DNA of 14,049 nucleotides from a bacterium. Its GTDB lineage: Bacteria; Planctomycetota; JACOTG01; JAUIME01. The notes under the pieces are model-generated. The model searched no databases. It was not told the DNA's origin and saw only the letters and a program-made list of their open reading frames with translations. A program made the position numbers and the translations under genes. The DNA is taken from contig JAUIME010000050.1 in assembly GCA_030433195.1 (NCBI GenBank), forward strand, positions 1 through 14,049. Reading direction: 5' to 3'. Below, one piece after another: positions 7,719 to 14,049 of the stretch. Each line of letters opens with the position of its first letter. Position 1 is the stretch's first letter.

Positions 7719-8309
7719 TCAGGGAAGCAGGTCCTCGAGGATGTACTGGAACAGTCGATCCTGATCCTCGCGCGCGATCTGCACGAACTTCAGCCCGAGC
7801 GAGGCGTGACCGTCGTCGTATTCGGTCGCGGATTCCACGGGAGCGCCGTGCGACGCATGGCCGGTCGTCGAGCCATGCGACGGAGCATCCTGATCGAGCG
7901 TGGCTTCGGGGTGTTCCGCGTGCTGCGCGTGCGGTTCGTGACCGGTCTCGTGCTCGTCGTGCTCGGCCGGTTCGTTCGACGCGACCGAAGGCGCATTCGC
8001 ATTGCGCGCGCCCTTCCCGGTATCGATCCAAGCGACGCGCGCGCGCGCTCGCACGGGTTCGTGCGCGTCGGGAAGAAACACCTGCACGACGATCGTGATC
8101 CGCTCCATGAGCAGATCGGGGATCCACGAATCGTCGGGAATCGGACCGCGCAGCAACAGCCCCCCACCACTCAGGTCCCGCGAGACCCCTTCGTATTCCT
8201 GCTCCAGGGCGGAGTCTTCCAATCGCTCACCCGAGAAACGGAAGCGCACCGGCACGTTGGCCTTCACGCGTAGGTAGTCCCGACTCTCGCAGAAGAAGGA
8301 GATCTCCAT
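7719..8309 (-). CDS. PilZ-domain protein with histidine-rich insert
   Basis: A 196-residue cytoplasmic protein. The N-terminal part has the c-di-GMP binding signature of PilZ domains: RDYLR (10-14, RxxxR) and DLSGGG (45-50, DxSxxG), followed by beta-strand-like segments to about residue 95. Residues about 97-167 are low complexity, rich in His, Glu and Ala, with ten His between 117 and 168. The final strand and helix (LGLKFVQIAREDQDRLFQYI, 171-190) resume the usual PilZ C-terminus, so the insert sits inside the domain near its last beta strand. ATG start with GGGAGGA about 7 nt upstream. It is likely a c-di-GMP receptor; its output partner is not evident. It lies between fhs (upstream, same strand, separated by the palindromic element) and the sulfatase-like gene (134 nt downstream). 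Confidence 0.85.
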   Translation of the reverse strand: MEISFFCESRDYLRVKANVPVRFRFSGERLEDSALEQEYEGVSRDLSGGGLLLRGPIPDDSWIPDLLMERITIVVQVFLPDAHEPVRARARVAWIDTGKGARNANAPSVASNEPAEHDEHETGHEPHAQHAEHPEATLDQDAPSHGSTTGHASHGAPVESATEYDDGHASLGLKFVQIAREDQDRLFQYILEDLLP

Positions 8310-8472
8310 GCGGGGTCCTCCCGATGGGGCGCCAGCGACCCTCCATGACGATCGCCGACCGACCGAAGCGGAGAGTCCGTGTCTTCCCTACCATCGGAAG
8401 AACCGGCGCCGAAACTCGAGGCGAAATCGTTGCCGATTCCGAAGGCTAACGTACGCACCCGCTTGGCGGAGG

Positions 8473-8639
8473 TTAGCAGCCCGTTGAAAAACGGACGCGA
8501 GCTGGAATCGTGAGATTTCCCGCCAGTCGTCGCGGCCGAAACGAAGTCGTATCGGTGAATACGTCGAGCTTTCGGTCGCGGCGAGAGGCGGAGGAAGCTC
8601 GCCATTCCGGCTGTGGTGAGTTTTTCAACGGGCTGTTAG
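8473..8639. mobile_element. MITE-like palindromic element with TTAG target duplication
   Basis: A 159-bp element (8477-8635) begins with CAGCCCGTTGAAAAAC and ends with its exact reverse complement (8620-8635). It is flanked by TTAG at 8473-8476 and 8636-8639. The inverted repeat continues imperfectly through the whole element to an apical loop CGGTGA (8553-8558), so each strand could fold into one long hairpin. It has no transposase. The 4-bp YTAR-type duplication recalls IS5-group insertions, and IS1182-type is an alternative; this family link is inference. The left copy of the duplication marks the pre-insertion sequence downstream of fhs. Short frames read out of it end in a FFNGLL string and are not genes. 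The remaining 163 bp (8310-8472) up to the PilZ start shows no gene and no convincing promoter. Confidence 0.8.
8477..8635. repeat. Full-length imperfect inverted repeat of the element
   Basis: Two arms of about 76 bp face each other around the centre at 8555-8556. The outer 16 bp are perfect. Matching inner blocks include GGAAT/ATTCC (8504-8508 and 8604-8608) and TCGTCGCGGCCGAAA (8527-8541) against TTTCGGTCGCGGCGA (8570-8584), which pair with two mismatches. Confidence 0.8.
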
Positions 8640-10330
8640 AACAAGCCGCGCACGTTCCCCTTGTCGTCGATGTCCATGCCCTCGCCGGCGGGGTGCGTCG
8701 GCAGGCCCGGCATCGTCTGGATGTCGCCTGCGAGCGGATACAGGAACCCCGCGCCGACCGCCGCGCGGATGTCGCGGATCGGCAGACGGAAGCCGCGCGG
8801 GCGGCCCTTGAGCTTGGGATCGTGCGAGATGCTGTACTGCGTCTTCGCCATGCAGATCGGCAGCGAGCCGAAGCCGTTCTCGGTGTAGCGACGGATCTTC
8901 GGCAGCACGCCCGGCCCGAAGTCGACGCCGTCGGCGCCGTAGATCTCGTGCGCGAGCGTCTCGATCTTCTCGCGGATCGGCATGTCCGACGGATAGAGGT
9001 GTCGGAACTCCGACGGAGCCTCGGCCGCTTTCTGCAGCGCCTCGGCGACCGCCACCGCGCCCTCGCCGCCACGCCCGTGCGCTTCGCTGATCGCGGCATC
9101 GAACGCACCGAGATCCTTCGCCGACTTGACCACGCGATCGAGCTCGGCGTCGGTGTCACCCGGGAATCGATTGACGACGACGACCGCCTGCACGCCGTGC
9201 TTCTTGATGTTCTCGATGTGCTTGGCGACGTTCTCGAGTCCCTTCACGAGGTGCTCTTCGTTCGGCTCACGAAGCGACGCCGGCACTTCCTGCCCCGCGC
9301 GGATGTTGACGTTGCCGCCGTGCATCTTGAGCGCGCGCAGCGTCACGACGATCCCGACCGCATCAGGCGAACGCCCGCTCACGCGACACTTGATGTTGAA
9401 GAACTTCTCGGCGCCCATGTCGGCTCCGAAGCCCGCTTCGGTCACGACGTAGTCGGCGCAGCGCAGCGCGACCTCGTCGGCGAGGATCGAGCTGTTGCCG
9501 TGCGCAATGTTCGCGAACGGTCCCGTGTGCGCGAGGCACGGCGTGCCTTCGATCGTCTGCATGAGATTCGGTCGGAGCGCATTGCGAAGCAGCACCGCCA
9601 TCGCGCCCGCGGCCTTCACGTCTTCGGCCGTCACGACGCCGCCGTCGACATTCGACGCGATCACCGTGCGACCCAAGCGCTCGCGCATGTCCGCGTAGCC
9701 CTTCGACAATCCGAGGATCGCCATGATCTCCGACGCCGCGGTGTTGTCGAAACCCGTCTCGCGCGGGATGCCGTTCGCCTTGCCGCCGAGACCGACGACG
9801 ACATTGCGAAGCACGCGATCGTTGCAGTCCATCGACCGACGCCACGTGATCTGAAGCGGATCGATGCGCAGGTCGCTGCGCTTGTGCAGCGCGTTGTCGA
9901 GGAACGCCGCGAGGAGGTTGTGCGCGTCGGCCACCGCGTGGATGTCGGGCGCGTTCCCGAGGTTGAAGTCCTCCATCGGGATGACTTGAGAGAGGCCGCC
10001 GCCTGCCGCGCCGCCCTTCACGCCGAAGATCGGGCCCATCGACGGGACGCGGATACACGTCACGACGCGATGCCCGAGCTTGTGAAGGCCGAGCGACGCA
10101 CCGATGGTCTGCACGGTCTTGCCCTCGCCGAGCGGCGTCGGCGTCATGCCCGTCATGCAGATGTATTTGCCGAGCGGACGGTCCGCGAGTCGATCGAGGA
10201 CGTCGAGGTTCACTTTCGCGCGCGTCGCCCCGTGGGTGACGAACTCACCCGGCTCGAGGCCCATGGCCGCCGCGATGTCTTCGATAGGCTTCGGCGTGAC
10301 GCCGAGCGAAATCTCCAAGTCGTTCTTCAC
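8636..10330 (-). CDS. fhs: Formate-tetrahydrofolate ligase
   Basis: ATP-dependent ligase making 10-formyl-THF from formate and THF. The 564-residue length is typical (about 556-560). It has the ATP-binding loop TPLGEGKT (65-72), GVKGGAAGGG (103-112), RNVVVGLGGKANGIPRE (175-191), TEAGFGADMGAEKFF (297-311) and the second family signature VVTLRALKMHGG (328-339). Two departures are seen: Leu113 follows GGAAGGG where the family signature has Tyr, and NLGNAPDIHAV (123-133) replaces the usual NLHFTGD-type block. The start is GTG with AAAGGA about 10 nt upstream. The natural C-terminus GLF is intact and the TAA stop lies within the target duplication of the adjacent element. It supplies the substrate for FchA. 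It diverges from the NRDE-family gene. Confidence 0.95.
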   Translation of the reverse strand: MKNDLEISLGVTPKPIEDIAAAMGLEPGEFVTHGATRAKVNLDVLDRLADRPLGKYICMTGMTPTPLGEGKTVQTIGASLGLHKLGHRVVTCIRVPSMGPIFGVKGGAAGGGLSQVIPMEDFNLGNAPDIHAVADAHNLLAAFLDNALHKRSDLRIDPLQITWRRSMDCNDRVLRNVVVGLGGKANGIPRETGFDNTAASEIMAILGLSKGYADMRERLGRTVIASNVDGGVVTAEDVKAAGAMAVLLRNALRPNLMQTIEGTPCLAHTGPFANIAHGNSSILADEVALRCADYVVTEAGFGADMGAEKFFNIKCRVSGRSPDAVGIVVTLRALKMHGGNVNIRAGQEVPASLREPNEEHLVKGLENVAKHIENIKKHGVQAVVVVNRFPGDTDAELDRVVKSAKDLGAFDAAISEAHGRGGEGAVAVAEALQKAAEAPSEFRHLYPSDMPIREKIETLAHEIYGADGVDFGPGVLPKIRRYTENGFGSLPICMAKTQYSISHDPKLKGRPRGFRLPIRDIRAAVGAGFLYPLAGDIQTMPGLPTHPAGEGMDIDDKGNVRGLF

Positions 10331-10435
10331 CCCGGGATGTCCTTTCTCGGTCGAGAGCGACCGCGATGGTCAGAATCGTGCTTCGGGAACGTCGTCACGC
10401 CGATCGGGCGACGACTCTCGCTTCGGGGAGGAGCC

Positions 10436-10445
10436 GTTATACAAT
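10436..10445. promoter_or_regulatory. AT-rich island, possible back-to-back -10 elements for fhs and the NRDE gene
   Basis: Within the 153-bp divergent gap, GTTATACAAT contains TACAAT (10440-10445) on the plus strand and TATAAC (10437-10442 region) on the minus strand, each close to a -10 hexamer. Recognisable -35 elements are poor on both sides (TTCGGC 17 bp upstream on the minus strand). Leaders would be about 30 nt for the NRDE gene and about 100 nt for fhs. Confidence 0.3.
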
Positions 10446-10483
10446 CACCGGCGACTCAGCCGAATCCGAACGAGATCCGATCC

Positions 10484-11257
10484 ATGTGCTTCGTGCTGCT
10501 CTTGCATCGCGTCCTCCCGGACGCTCCGACCGTTCTCGTCGCCAACCGCGACGAAGAATGGGCTCGGCCGAGTGCCCCGCCTCGGCTCTGGCCCGCCGCG
10601 CCGGGATCGGCGCCGTTCGTCGCTCCGCTCGATGTTCGAGCCGGCGGCACTTGGCTCGGCGTGAACGCGGCCGGGACCGTCGTCGCGGTCACGAACCGCC
10701 CCGCGGGCACGCCGGATCCCGCGCGCGAGTCGCGCGGTCGCCTCGTTGTCGACCTGCTGCACGCAGGAACCTTCGCGAACGTCCGCGACCTTCTGCTCGC
10801 CAGCGACCCCGCCCGCTACAACCCGTGCAACCTGCTCGTCGTCGACGCCGAACACGCGCACGCTTTCGCGCTCGAGGATTCGCTCCGCGAAACCGAGCTC
10901 ACCGCGGGCATGCACGTGCTCACCAATCGAGGCGAGGTCGACTCGGAATTCACGTCCGAGATCGAAGAGCACTTCGATCCCATTGGCGCGGCCGCGACCC
11001 GTTCGAGGCAGGACCTCGCGGCGCACCTCCTCGCGATCGCCGCCGACCGAACCGTCCATAGCACGCGCGGCGAACCGATCTGTCAGGTGCACGAGCAGCG
11101 CGGAACCGTATCGACCGCGCTCGTCACGCTCGGTCCGAGGGACGGCCGCTTCGACGGCGCGACGTACGCCTACGCGGACGACGCACCGCAGCCGTCGACC
11201 TTCACGGATTACGGAGAGGTGCTGCGCGGACTGGCCCGTAACGACGCAGGCCCGTGA
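10484..11257 (+). CDS. NRDE (TANGO2) family protein
   Basis: A 257-residue protein beginning MCFVLLLHR, with the family-defining NRDE motif at residues 21-24 and RPSAPPRLW shortly after. Further conserved-looking elements are GGTWLGVN (about 54-61) and TNRPAG (about 69-74). Family members start with Met-Cys, and an N-terminal-nucleophile-like fold has been proposed for them, so the ATG at 10484 is chosen to put Cys at position 2. The frame is open far upstream, but that is the shadow of fhs. The ribosome-binding site is weak (GAGAT). Bacterial function is not established; eukaryotic TANGO2 is linked to lipid, heme and mitochondrial homeostasis. The C-terminal codons run into a 16-bp-period tandem repeat. 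Confidence 0.9.
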   Translation: MCFVLLLHRVLPDAPTVLVANRDEEWARPSAPPRLWPAAPGSAPFVAPLDVRAGGTWLGVNAAGTVVAVTNRPAGTPDPARESRGRLVVDLLHAGTFANVRDLLLASDPARYNPCNLLVVDAEHAHAFALEDSLRETELTAGMHVLTNRGEVDSEFTSEIEEHFDPIGAAATRSRQDLAAHLLAIAADRTVHSTRGEPICQVHEQRGTVSTALVTLGPRDGRFDGATYAYADDAPQPSTFTDYGEVLRGLARNDAGP

Positions 11258-11296
11258 GTACTCGGGCCCGTAAGTAATCGGGCCCATGCCGACTCA
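11233..11296 (+). repeat. 16-bp-period tandem repeat, four degenerate copies
   Basis: Four successive 16-base units begin GGCCCGTA, GGCCCGTG, GGCCCGTA and GGCCCATG at 11233, 11249, 11265 and 11281. Units 2 and 3 differ at only a few positions. The array starts within the last codons of the NRDE-family gene and continues past its stop codon. Confidence 0.6.
11264..11285. terminator. GC-rich hairpin between the NRDE gene and the convergent small gene
   Basis: GGGCCCG (11264-11270) and CGGGCCC (11279-11285) form an all-GC 7-bp stem with the 8-nt loop TAAGTAAT. It is built from repeat units 2 to 4. It begins 6 nt after the NRDE stop codon and lies 37 nt beyond the end of the convergent gene. No T-run follows, so it is a candidate bidirectional terminator only. 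Confidence 0.4.
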
Positions 11297-11322
11297 GACC
11301 CGTCTCGTCGCTGCGCGTCGAA

Positions 11323-11763
11323 TCAGGAGGACGCGGGACGGATCGGCGCGGCGCCCGGGATCGAGGGATCGTCGGGGAGCGCTTCGCCCGACTTCTTCGC
11401 CCGTTCTTCGACGATGGCGTCGGCCTTCGCGTCGTCACCCGCGGCGCGGTAGCCGCGAATCGCGAAGTCGAGCTTGCCGAGACGCTCGGCGTTGGCGGCC
11501 GTCTTCGTCCAAAGCGCGGCATCGACGGTGCGCTTGGCGAGGCGGAGCTGCTCGAGCAGGAAGGTGTCGCCCTCTTCGACCGCGAGGTCGGTGACGCGAC
11601 CGATGCCCGACTCGTCGTCGGCCTTCAGGAAGAAGGAGAGAGCATCGGCGAGGCGGCCTTGGGAGAGGAAGTCTTCGCCGGCCTTCGAGAGCTCGGCAGC
11701 CGACGCCTTCTCGGAGAAGAGCAGGTCGCGCTTCTCAACGCAGTTCATCGGTCGGCTCGCCAT
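11323..11763 (-). CDS. Small helical-repeat (TPR-like) protein of unknown function
   Basis: A 146-residue soluble protein with no signal peptide or membrane segment. It looks all-helical: residues about 23-50 (AGEDFLSQGRLADALSFFLKA), 58-75, and 82-108 (TAANAERLGKLDFAIRGYRAA) have the spacing of helix-turn-helix repeats of TPR type, followed by a proline-rich tail. I do not recognise a characterised family. The ATG at 11763 lies 4 nt after the stop codon of the 35-residue basic gene and lacks a clear ribosome-binding site, so coupled translation is likely. Met6 (11748) is an alternative start, and the segment NCVEKRDLL just after it may be the true N-terminus. Protein-protein contacts are the likely role. 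Confidence 0.75.
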   Translation of the reverse strand: MASRPMNCVEKRDLLFSEKASAAELSKAGEDFLSQGRLADALSFFLKADDESGIGRVTDLAVEEGDTFLLEQLRLAKRTVDAALWTKTAANAERLGKLDFAIRGYRAAGDDAKADAIVEERAKKSGEALPDDPSIPGAAPIRPASS

Positions 11764-11767
11764 GGGA

Positions 11768-11875
11768 TCAGGCGCGCTTCAGCGTGCTCTTGGGCTTTCC
11801 GCAGGCCGGCTTGCGGCCGTGGTTGGCCTTCTTGCTGCGCCAGGTCAACTTGCGGTGTCGTTGCGGCTTCGCCAT
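11768..11875 (-). CDS. Very small, highly basic protein (35 aa)
   Basis: The frame encodes 35 residues starting MAKPQRHRKLTWRSKKANHG and ending KPKSTLKRA. It has 8 Lys, 5 Arg and 2 His, and only one acidic-free stretch from end to end (no Asp or Glu). Evidence that it is a gene: ATG start with a strong GAGGAG 9 nt upstream, a TGA stop followed 4 nt later by the next ATG, and position directly after a tRNA gene in a gap otherwise empty. The composition recalls small ribosome-associated proteins, but I cannot match it to bTHX, bL36 or another named family. RNA or ribosome binding is inference. Confidence 0.65.
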   Translation of the reverse strand: MAKPQRHRKLTWRSKKANHGRKPACGKPKSTLKRA

Positions 11876-11884
11876 TGCGGCGGG

Positions 11885-11890
11885 CTCCTC
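11885..11890 (-). promoter_or_regulatory. Strong ribosome-binding site of the 35-residue gene
   Basis: GAGGAG on the minus strand, 9 nt before the ATG at 11875. It is the main sign that this short frame is translated. The same GAGGAG core precedes the sulfatase-like gene. Confidence 0.6.
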
Positions 11891-11921
11891 GAGCTTGGGA
11901 GAAAGAAGTAAGGAACCGAAG

Positions 11922-11999
<78 letters not shown>

Positions 12000-12017
12000 A
12001 TCGGCTCCGAGCGCGAG

Positions 12018-12046
12018 AACATAGCACGCGATCTCGGGAGTCGCAA
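12018..12046 (-). promoter_or_regulatory. Extended -10 sigma70 promoter of tRNA-Pro
   Basis: On the minus strand TTGCGA (12041-12046) and TATGTT (12018-12023) are exactly 17 bp apart, and TGC directly before the -10 makes it an extended -10. Predicted initiation near 12011 leaves a leader of about 12 nt before the mature tRNA 5' end. The stretch between -10 and start is G+C-rich, like the discriminators of stringently controlled stable-RNA promoters. Confidence 0.55.
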
Positions 12047-12058
12047 GAGCCGTCGGCG

Positions 12059-14049
12059 CTATTCCGACTCCCCCGGAATGTGGATCGAAATGCGCGCGTC
12101 GACCACGGCCGAGATCCCCTTTCGGGGCGAGATGATGAACGGGTTGATGTCCATCTCCTTGATGACGTCGAAGTCGCCCGCGAGCTGCGAGAGCCGCAGG
12201 AGTTGCTGTCGGAGGAACGGAAGATCGACCTTGGCCTCGCCGCGCACACCGTCGAGCAGCGGAAAGCCGCGGATCGACCGGATCATCTCCTCGGCGTCGA
12301 GATCCGTGATCGGGTGGATCCGCACCGCCACGTCCTTCATGATCTCGACGTAGATCCCCCCGAGACCGAAGACGAGCAGCGGGCCGAACTGCGGATCGTC
12401 GCTGATGCCCAGAATGACCTCGCGGCCGCCCTGGATCATCTTCTGAGCCTGGATGCGCGCGTCGGGGTCGAGCTCGCGGATGCGCCCCTCGAGATCACGA
12501 TACGCCGCGGCCGCCTCGTCGCCGTTGCGCAGATCGAGGACCACGCCGCCGATGTCGGTCTTGTGCGAGTAGACATCGGACTCGACCTTGAGCACGATCG
12601 GATATCCGACTTCGCTCCCGAATGCGACCGCCTCGGCCGCCGAGGCGCACGTCTTCGAGGGCGCGGATGGAAAACCGTACGCCGCGAGCACGCCCGCGAC
12701 TTCGGCCGGCCGCAGCTCGGAACGACGCTCCCGCTCGGCACGACGGAAGATCTTCGCCGCGGCCTCGCGATCGACTTCGAACGACCGCCGCTTGCCCACC
12801 CGCCGCTTCTGATGAGCGCGGAACCGGCACATCGACGCGAGTGCGTGCGCCGCCTCTTCGGGAAACTTGAACACGGGGATCTTCGCGCTTCGCAGCTCGG
12901 CGATGCCTTCGTCCGCGCGGTGCTTGCCCATGAAGCAGCTCATCACGGGCTTGCGCGTGCGCCGCAGCGCCTTCGTGATGTTCTCGGCCACCGCGAGCCC
13001 GTCGATCATGATCGGCGACACGAACAGCACGATGATCGCGTCGACGTTGGGGTCTTTCTCGACGACGCGCAGCGCGGCGCCGAAGTGCTCGGGCTGCCCG
13101 CTCGCCGTGGTGTCGACGGGGTTCGCCACCGAAGCCTCGGCCGGGAGCAGCGCGCGCAGCGCTTCGTGCGTCTCGTCGGCGAGCTCCGCGATCTCGAGCT
13201 CGAGTTGCACGCACGCATCGGTCACGAGAATCCCCGGCCCGCCCGCGTTGGTGACGATCGCGACGCGGTTGCCGTTCGGGAGCGGTTGATTCGAGAACGC
13301 CGTCGCGAGCGTGAGCATCTCTTGCATCGAATTGACGCGGATCACGCCGCACTGTTCGAACAGCGAGTCGACGGCGATGTCGACGCCGACGATCGAGCCC
13401 GTGTGCGACGACGCCGCGCGCGCCCCCGCGCTCGTTCGCCCGGCCTTCACGGTGATGATCGGCTTCTCGCGCGTGACCCGCCGCGCGATTCGCGTGAACT
13501 CGCGCGGACTCCCGAAGCTCTCGAGGTACAGCAGGATCTGCTGCGTGCCGGGATCCTGCTCCCAGTATTCGAGGAGGTCGTTGCCCGCGATGTCGGTCTT
13601 GTTGCCGAGACTCACGAACATCGAGAGCCCGATGTTGGCGTCGCGCGCCATCGCCGTGATGACTTCGCCGAGCGCCCCGCTCTGCGACACGAGCGCGACC
13701 GACCCGGGCTCGGGCACCACGGCTCCGAACGAACCGTTGAGCCGCACGCCCTCCTCGGTGTTCATGACACCCATGCAGTTCGGCCCCACCATGCGCATGT
13801 CGTGCTTGCGAACGAGGCGTTCGAGCTCGCGCTCGAGCTTCTCGCCCGCGGGCCCCGTCTCGCGGAAGCCCGCCGTGATGACGACGAGCCCTCGAACGCC
13901 CTTCTTCGCGCAGTCGCGAACGACCGCGAGCACGGCCGTAGCCGGGACGACGAGAATCGCGAGGTCGACGGGATCAGGAATCGCCGAAACGCGCGGATAG
14001 CACTTCATCGAACGCAGCACGCTCGACTTCGGGTTCACGGGAAACACCG
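12059..14049 (-). CDS. ADP-forming acyl-CoA synthetase (acetate-CoA ligase), fused alpha-beta subunits (5' partial)
   Basis: About 662 residues are visible. The frame continues off the right edge and the first 35-40 residues, including the start of the CoA-binding Rossmann fold, are missing. In order there are the rest of the CoA-binding domain (PVNPK, 3-7), a succinyl-CoA ligase-like domain with GPNCMG (88-93), SQSGA (121-125) and the SHTGS motif whose His215 is the expected phosphorylated residue, a second ligase-like domain (about 260-410), and an ATP-grasp domain (about 430-662) with SHKTDIGGV (494-502) and DINPF (633-637). Family members convert acyl-CoA, ADP and phosphate to acid, CoA and ATP. 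A related subgroup carries an acetyltransferase (GNAT) domain and acetylates lysines; none follows at the C-terminus here, and an N-terminal one cannot be excluded. Substrate is unknown. Confidence 0.92.
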   Translation of the reverse strand, partial: VFPVNPKSSVLRSMKCYPRVSAIPDPVDLAILVVPATAVLAVVRDCAKKGVRGLVVITAGFRETGPAGEKLERELERLVRKHDMRMVGPNCMGVMNTEEGVRLNGSFGAVVPEPGSVALVSQSGALGEVITAMARDANIGLSMFVSLGNKTDIAGNDLLEYWEQDPGTQQILLYLESFGSPREFTRIARRVTREKPIITVKAGRTSAGARAASSHTGSIVGVDIAVDSLFEQCGVIRVNSMQEMLTLATAFSNQPLPNGNRVAIVTNAGGPGILVTDACVQLELEIAELADETHEALRALLPAEASVANPVDTTASGQPEHFGAALRVVEKDPNVDAIIVLFVSPIMIDGLAVAENITKALRRTRKPVMSCFMGKHRADEGIAELRSAKIPVFKFPEEAAHALASMCRFRAHQKRRVGKRRSFEVDREAAAKIFRRAERERRSELRPAEVAGVLAAYGFPSAPSKTCASAAEAVAFGSEVGYPIVLKVESDVYSHKTDIGGVVLDLRNGDEAAAAYRDLEGRIRELDPDARIQAQKMIQGGREVILGISDDPQFGPLLVFGLGGIYVEIMKDVAVRIHPITDLDAEEMIRSIRGFPLLDGVRGEAKVDLPFLRQQLLRLSQLAGDFDVIKEMDINPFIISPRKGISAVVDARISIHIPGESE

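Noticed and set aside
8310..8472. Promoter for the PilZ gene
   Set aside because: Several weak hexamers such as TACGTT occur on the minus strand, but none has an acceptable partner at proper spacing, so none is annotated.
8264..8605. Minus-strand open frame of 113 codons with a FFNGLL string
   Set aside because: It runs from the start of the PilZ gene into the palindromic element. The FFNGLL string is just the translated inverted repeat, and there is no ribosome-binding site.
9930..9997. Frameshift or assembly error behind the odd Fhs motif
   Set aside because: The block has the normal length and both flanks stay in frame, so paired compensating indels would be required. It is kept as real divergence, pending read support.
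8510..10480. Very long plus-strand open frame antisense to fhs and running into the NRDE gene
   Set aside because: It is the G+C-rich shadow of fhs, its translation is Arg/His/Asp-rich without any family motif, and the real gene begins at the Met-Cys of the NRDE family.

Overview
The window looks like ordinary chromosomal DNA from a G+C-rich bacterium (about two thirds G+C by eye). A lipoprotein signal peptide with a lipobox and a PilZ protein suggest a Gram-negative cell envelope. The gene content (inositol-phosphate synthase, a fused ADP-forming acyl-CoA synthetase, a formate-tetrahydrofolate ligase, a tyrosyl-tRNA synthetase next to a sulfatase-like lipoprotein) would fit a myxobacterial or other deltaproteobacterial relative, or a planctomycete-like lineage. 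No 16S rRNA or other decisive marker is present, so this placement is inference.

Layout, left to right. (1) The 3' part of a pyridine nucleotide-disulfide oxidoreductase (+) converges on a two-gene unit read leftward, fchA (methenyl-THF cyclohydrolase) followed by pgi (glucose-6-phosphate isomerase). The 144-bp gap between them holds two hairpins. (2) ino1 (myo-inositol-3-phosphate synthase, +) diverges from fchA across a 309-bp promoter region. Its 3' end overlaps the 3' end of the convergent tyrS by 20 bp. (3) Read leftward are a PilZ-domain protein, a sulfatase-like lipoprotein and tyrS. The last two overlap by one base (TGATG). (4) A 159-bp near-perfectly palindromic MITE-like element flanked by TTAG lies between pilZ and fhs, and the stop codon of fhs lies inside the duplicated target. 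(5) fhs (-) and an NRDE/TANGO2-family gene (+) diverge from a short AT-rich island. A 16-bp-period tandem repeat spans the end of the NRDE gene. (6) Read leftward are a partial fused ADP-forming acyl-CoA synthetase, a tRNA-Pro(CGG) with a well-formed promoter, a 35-residue basic protein gene and a small helical-repeat protein.

Metabolic links: Pgi and Ino1 both use glucose 6-phosphate and sit back to back, marking the branch between glycolysis and inositol synthesis. Fhs and FchA catalyse consecutive steps (formate to 10-formyl-THF to 5,10-methenyl-THF) but lie about 5.5 kb apart. No defence system, prophage, CRISPR array or biosynthetic cluster is visible. The most unusual items are the palindromic element at the fhs stop codon, a histidine-rich insert in the PilZ protein, a divergent motif block in Fhs, and the very small basic gene after the tRNA.
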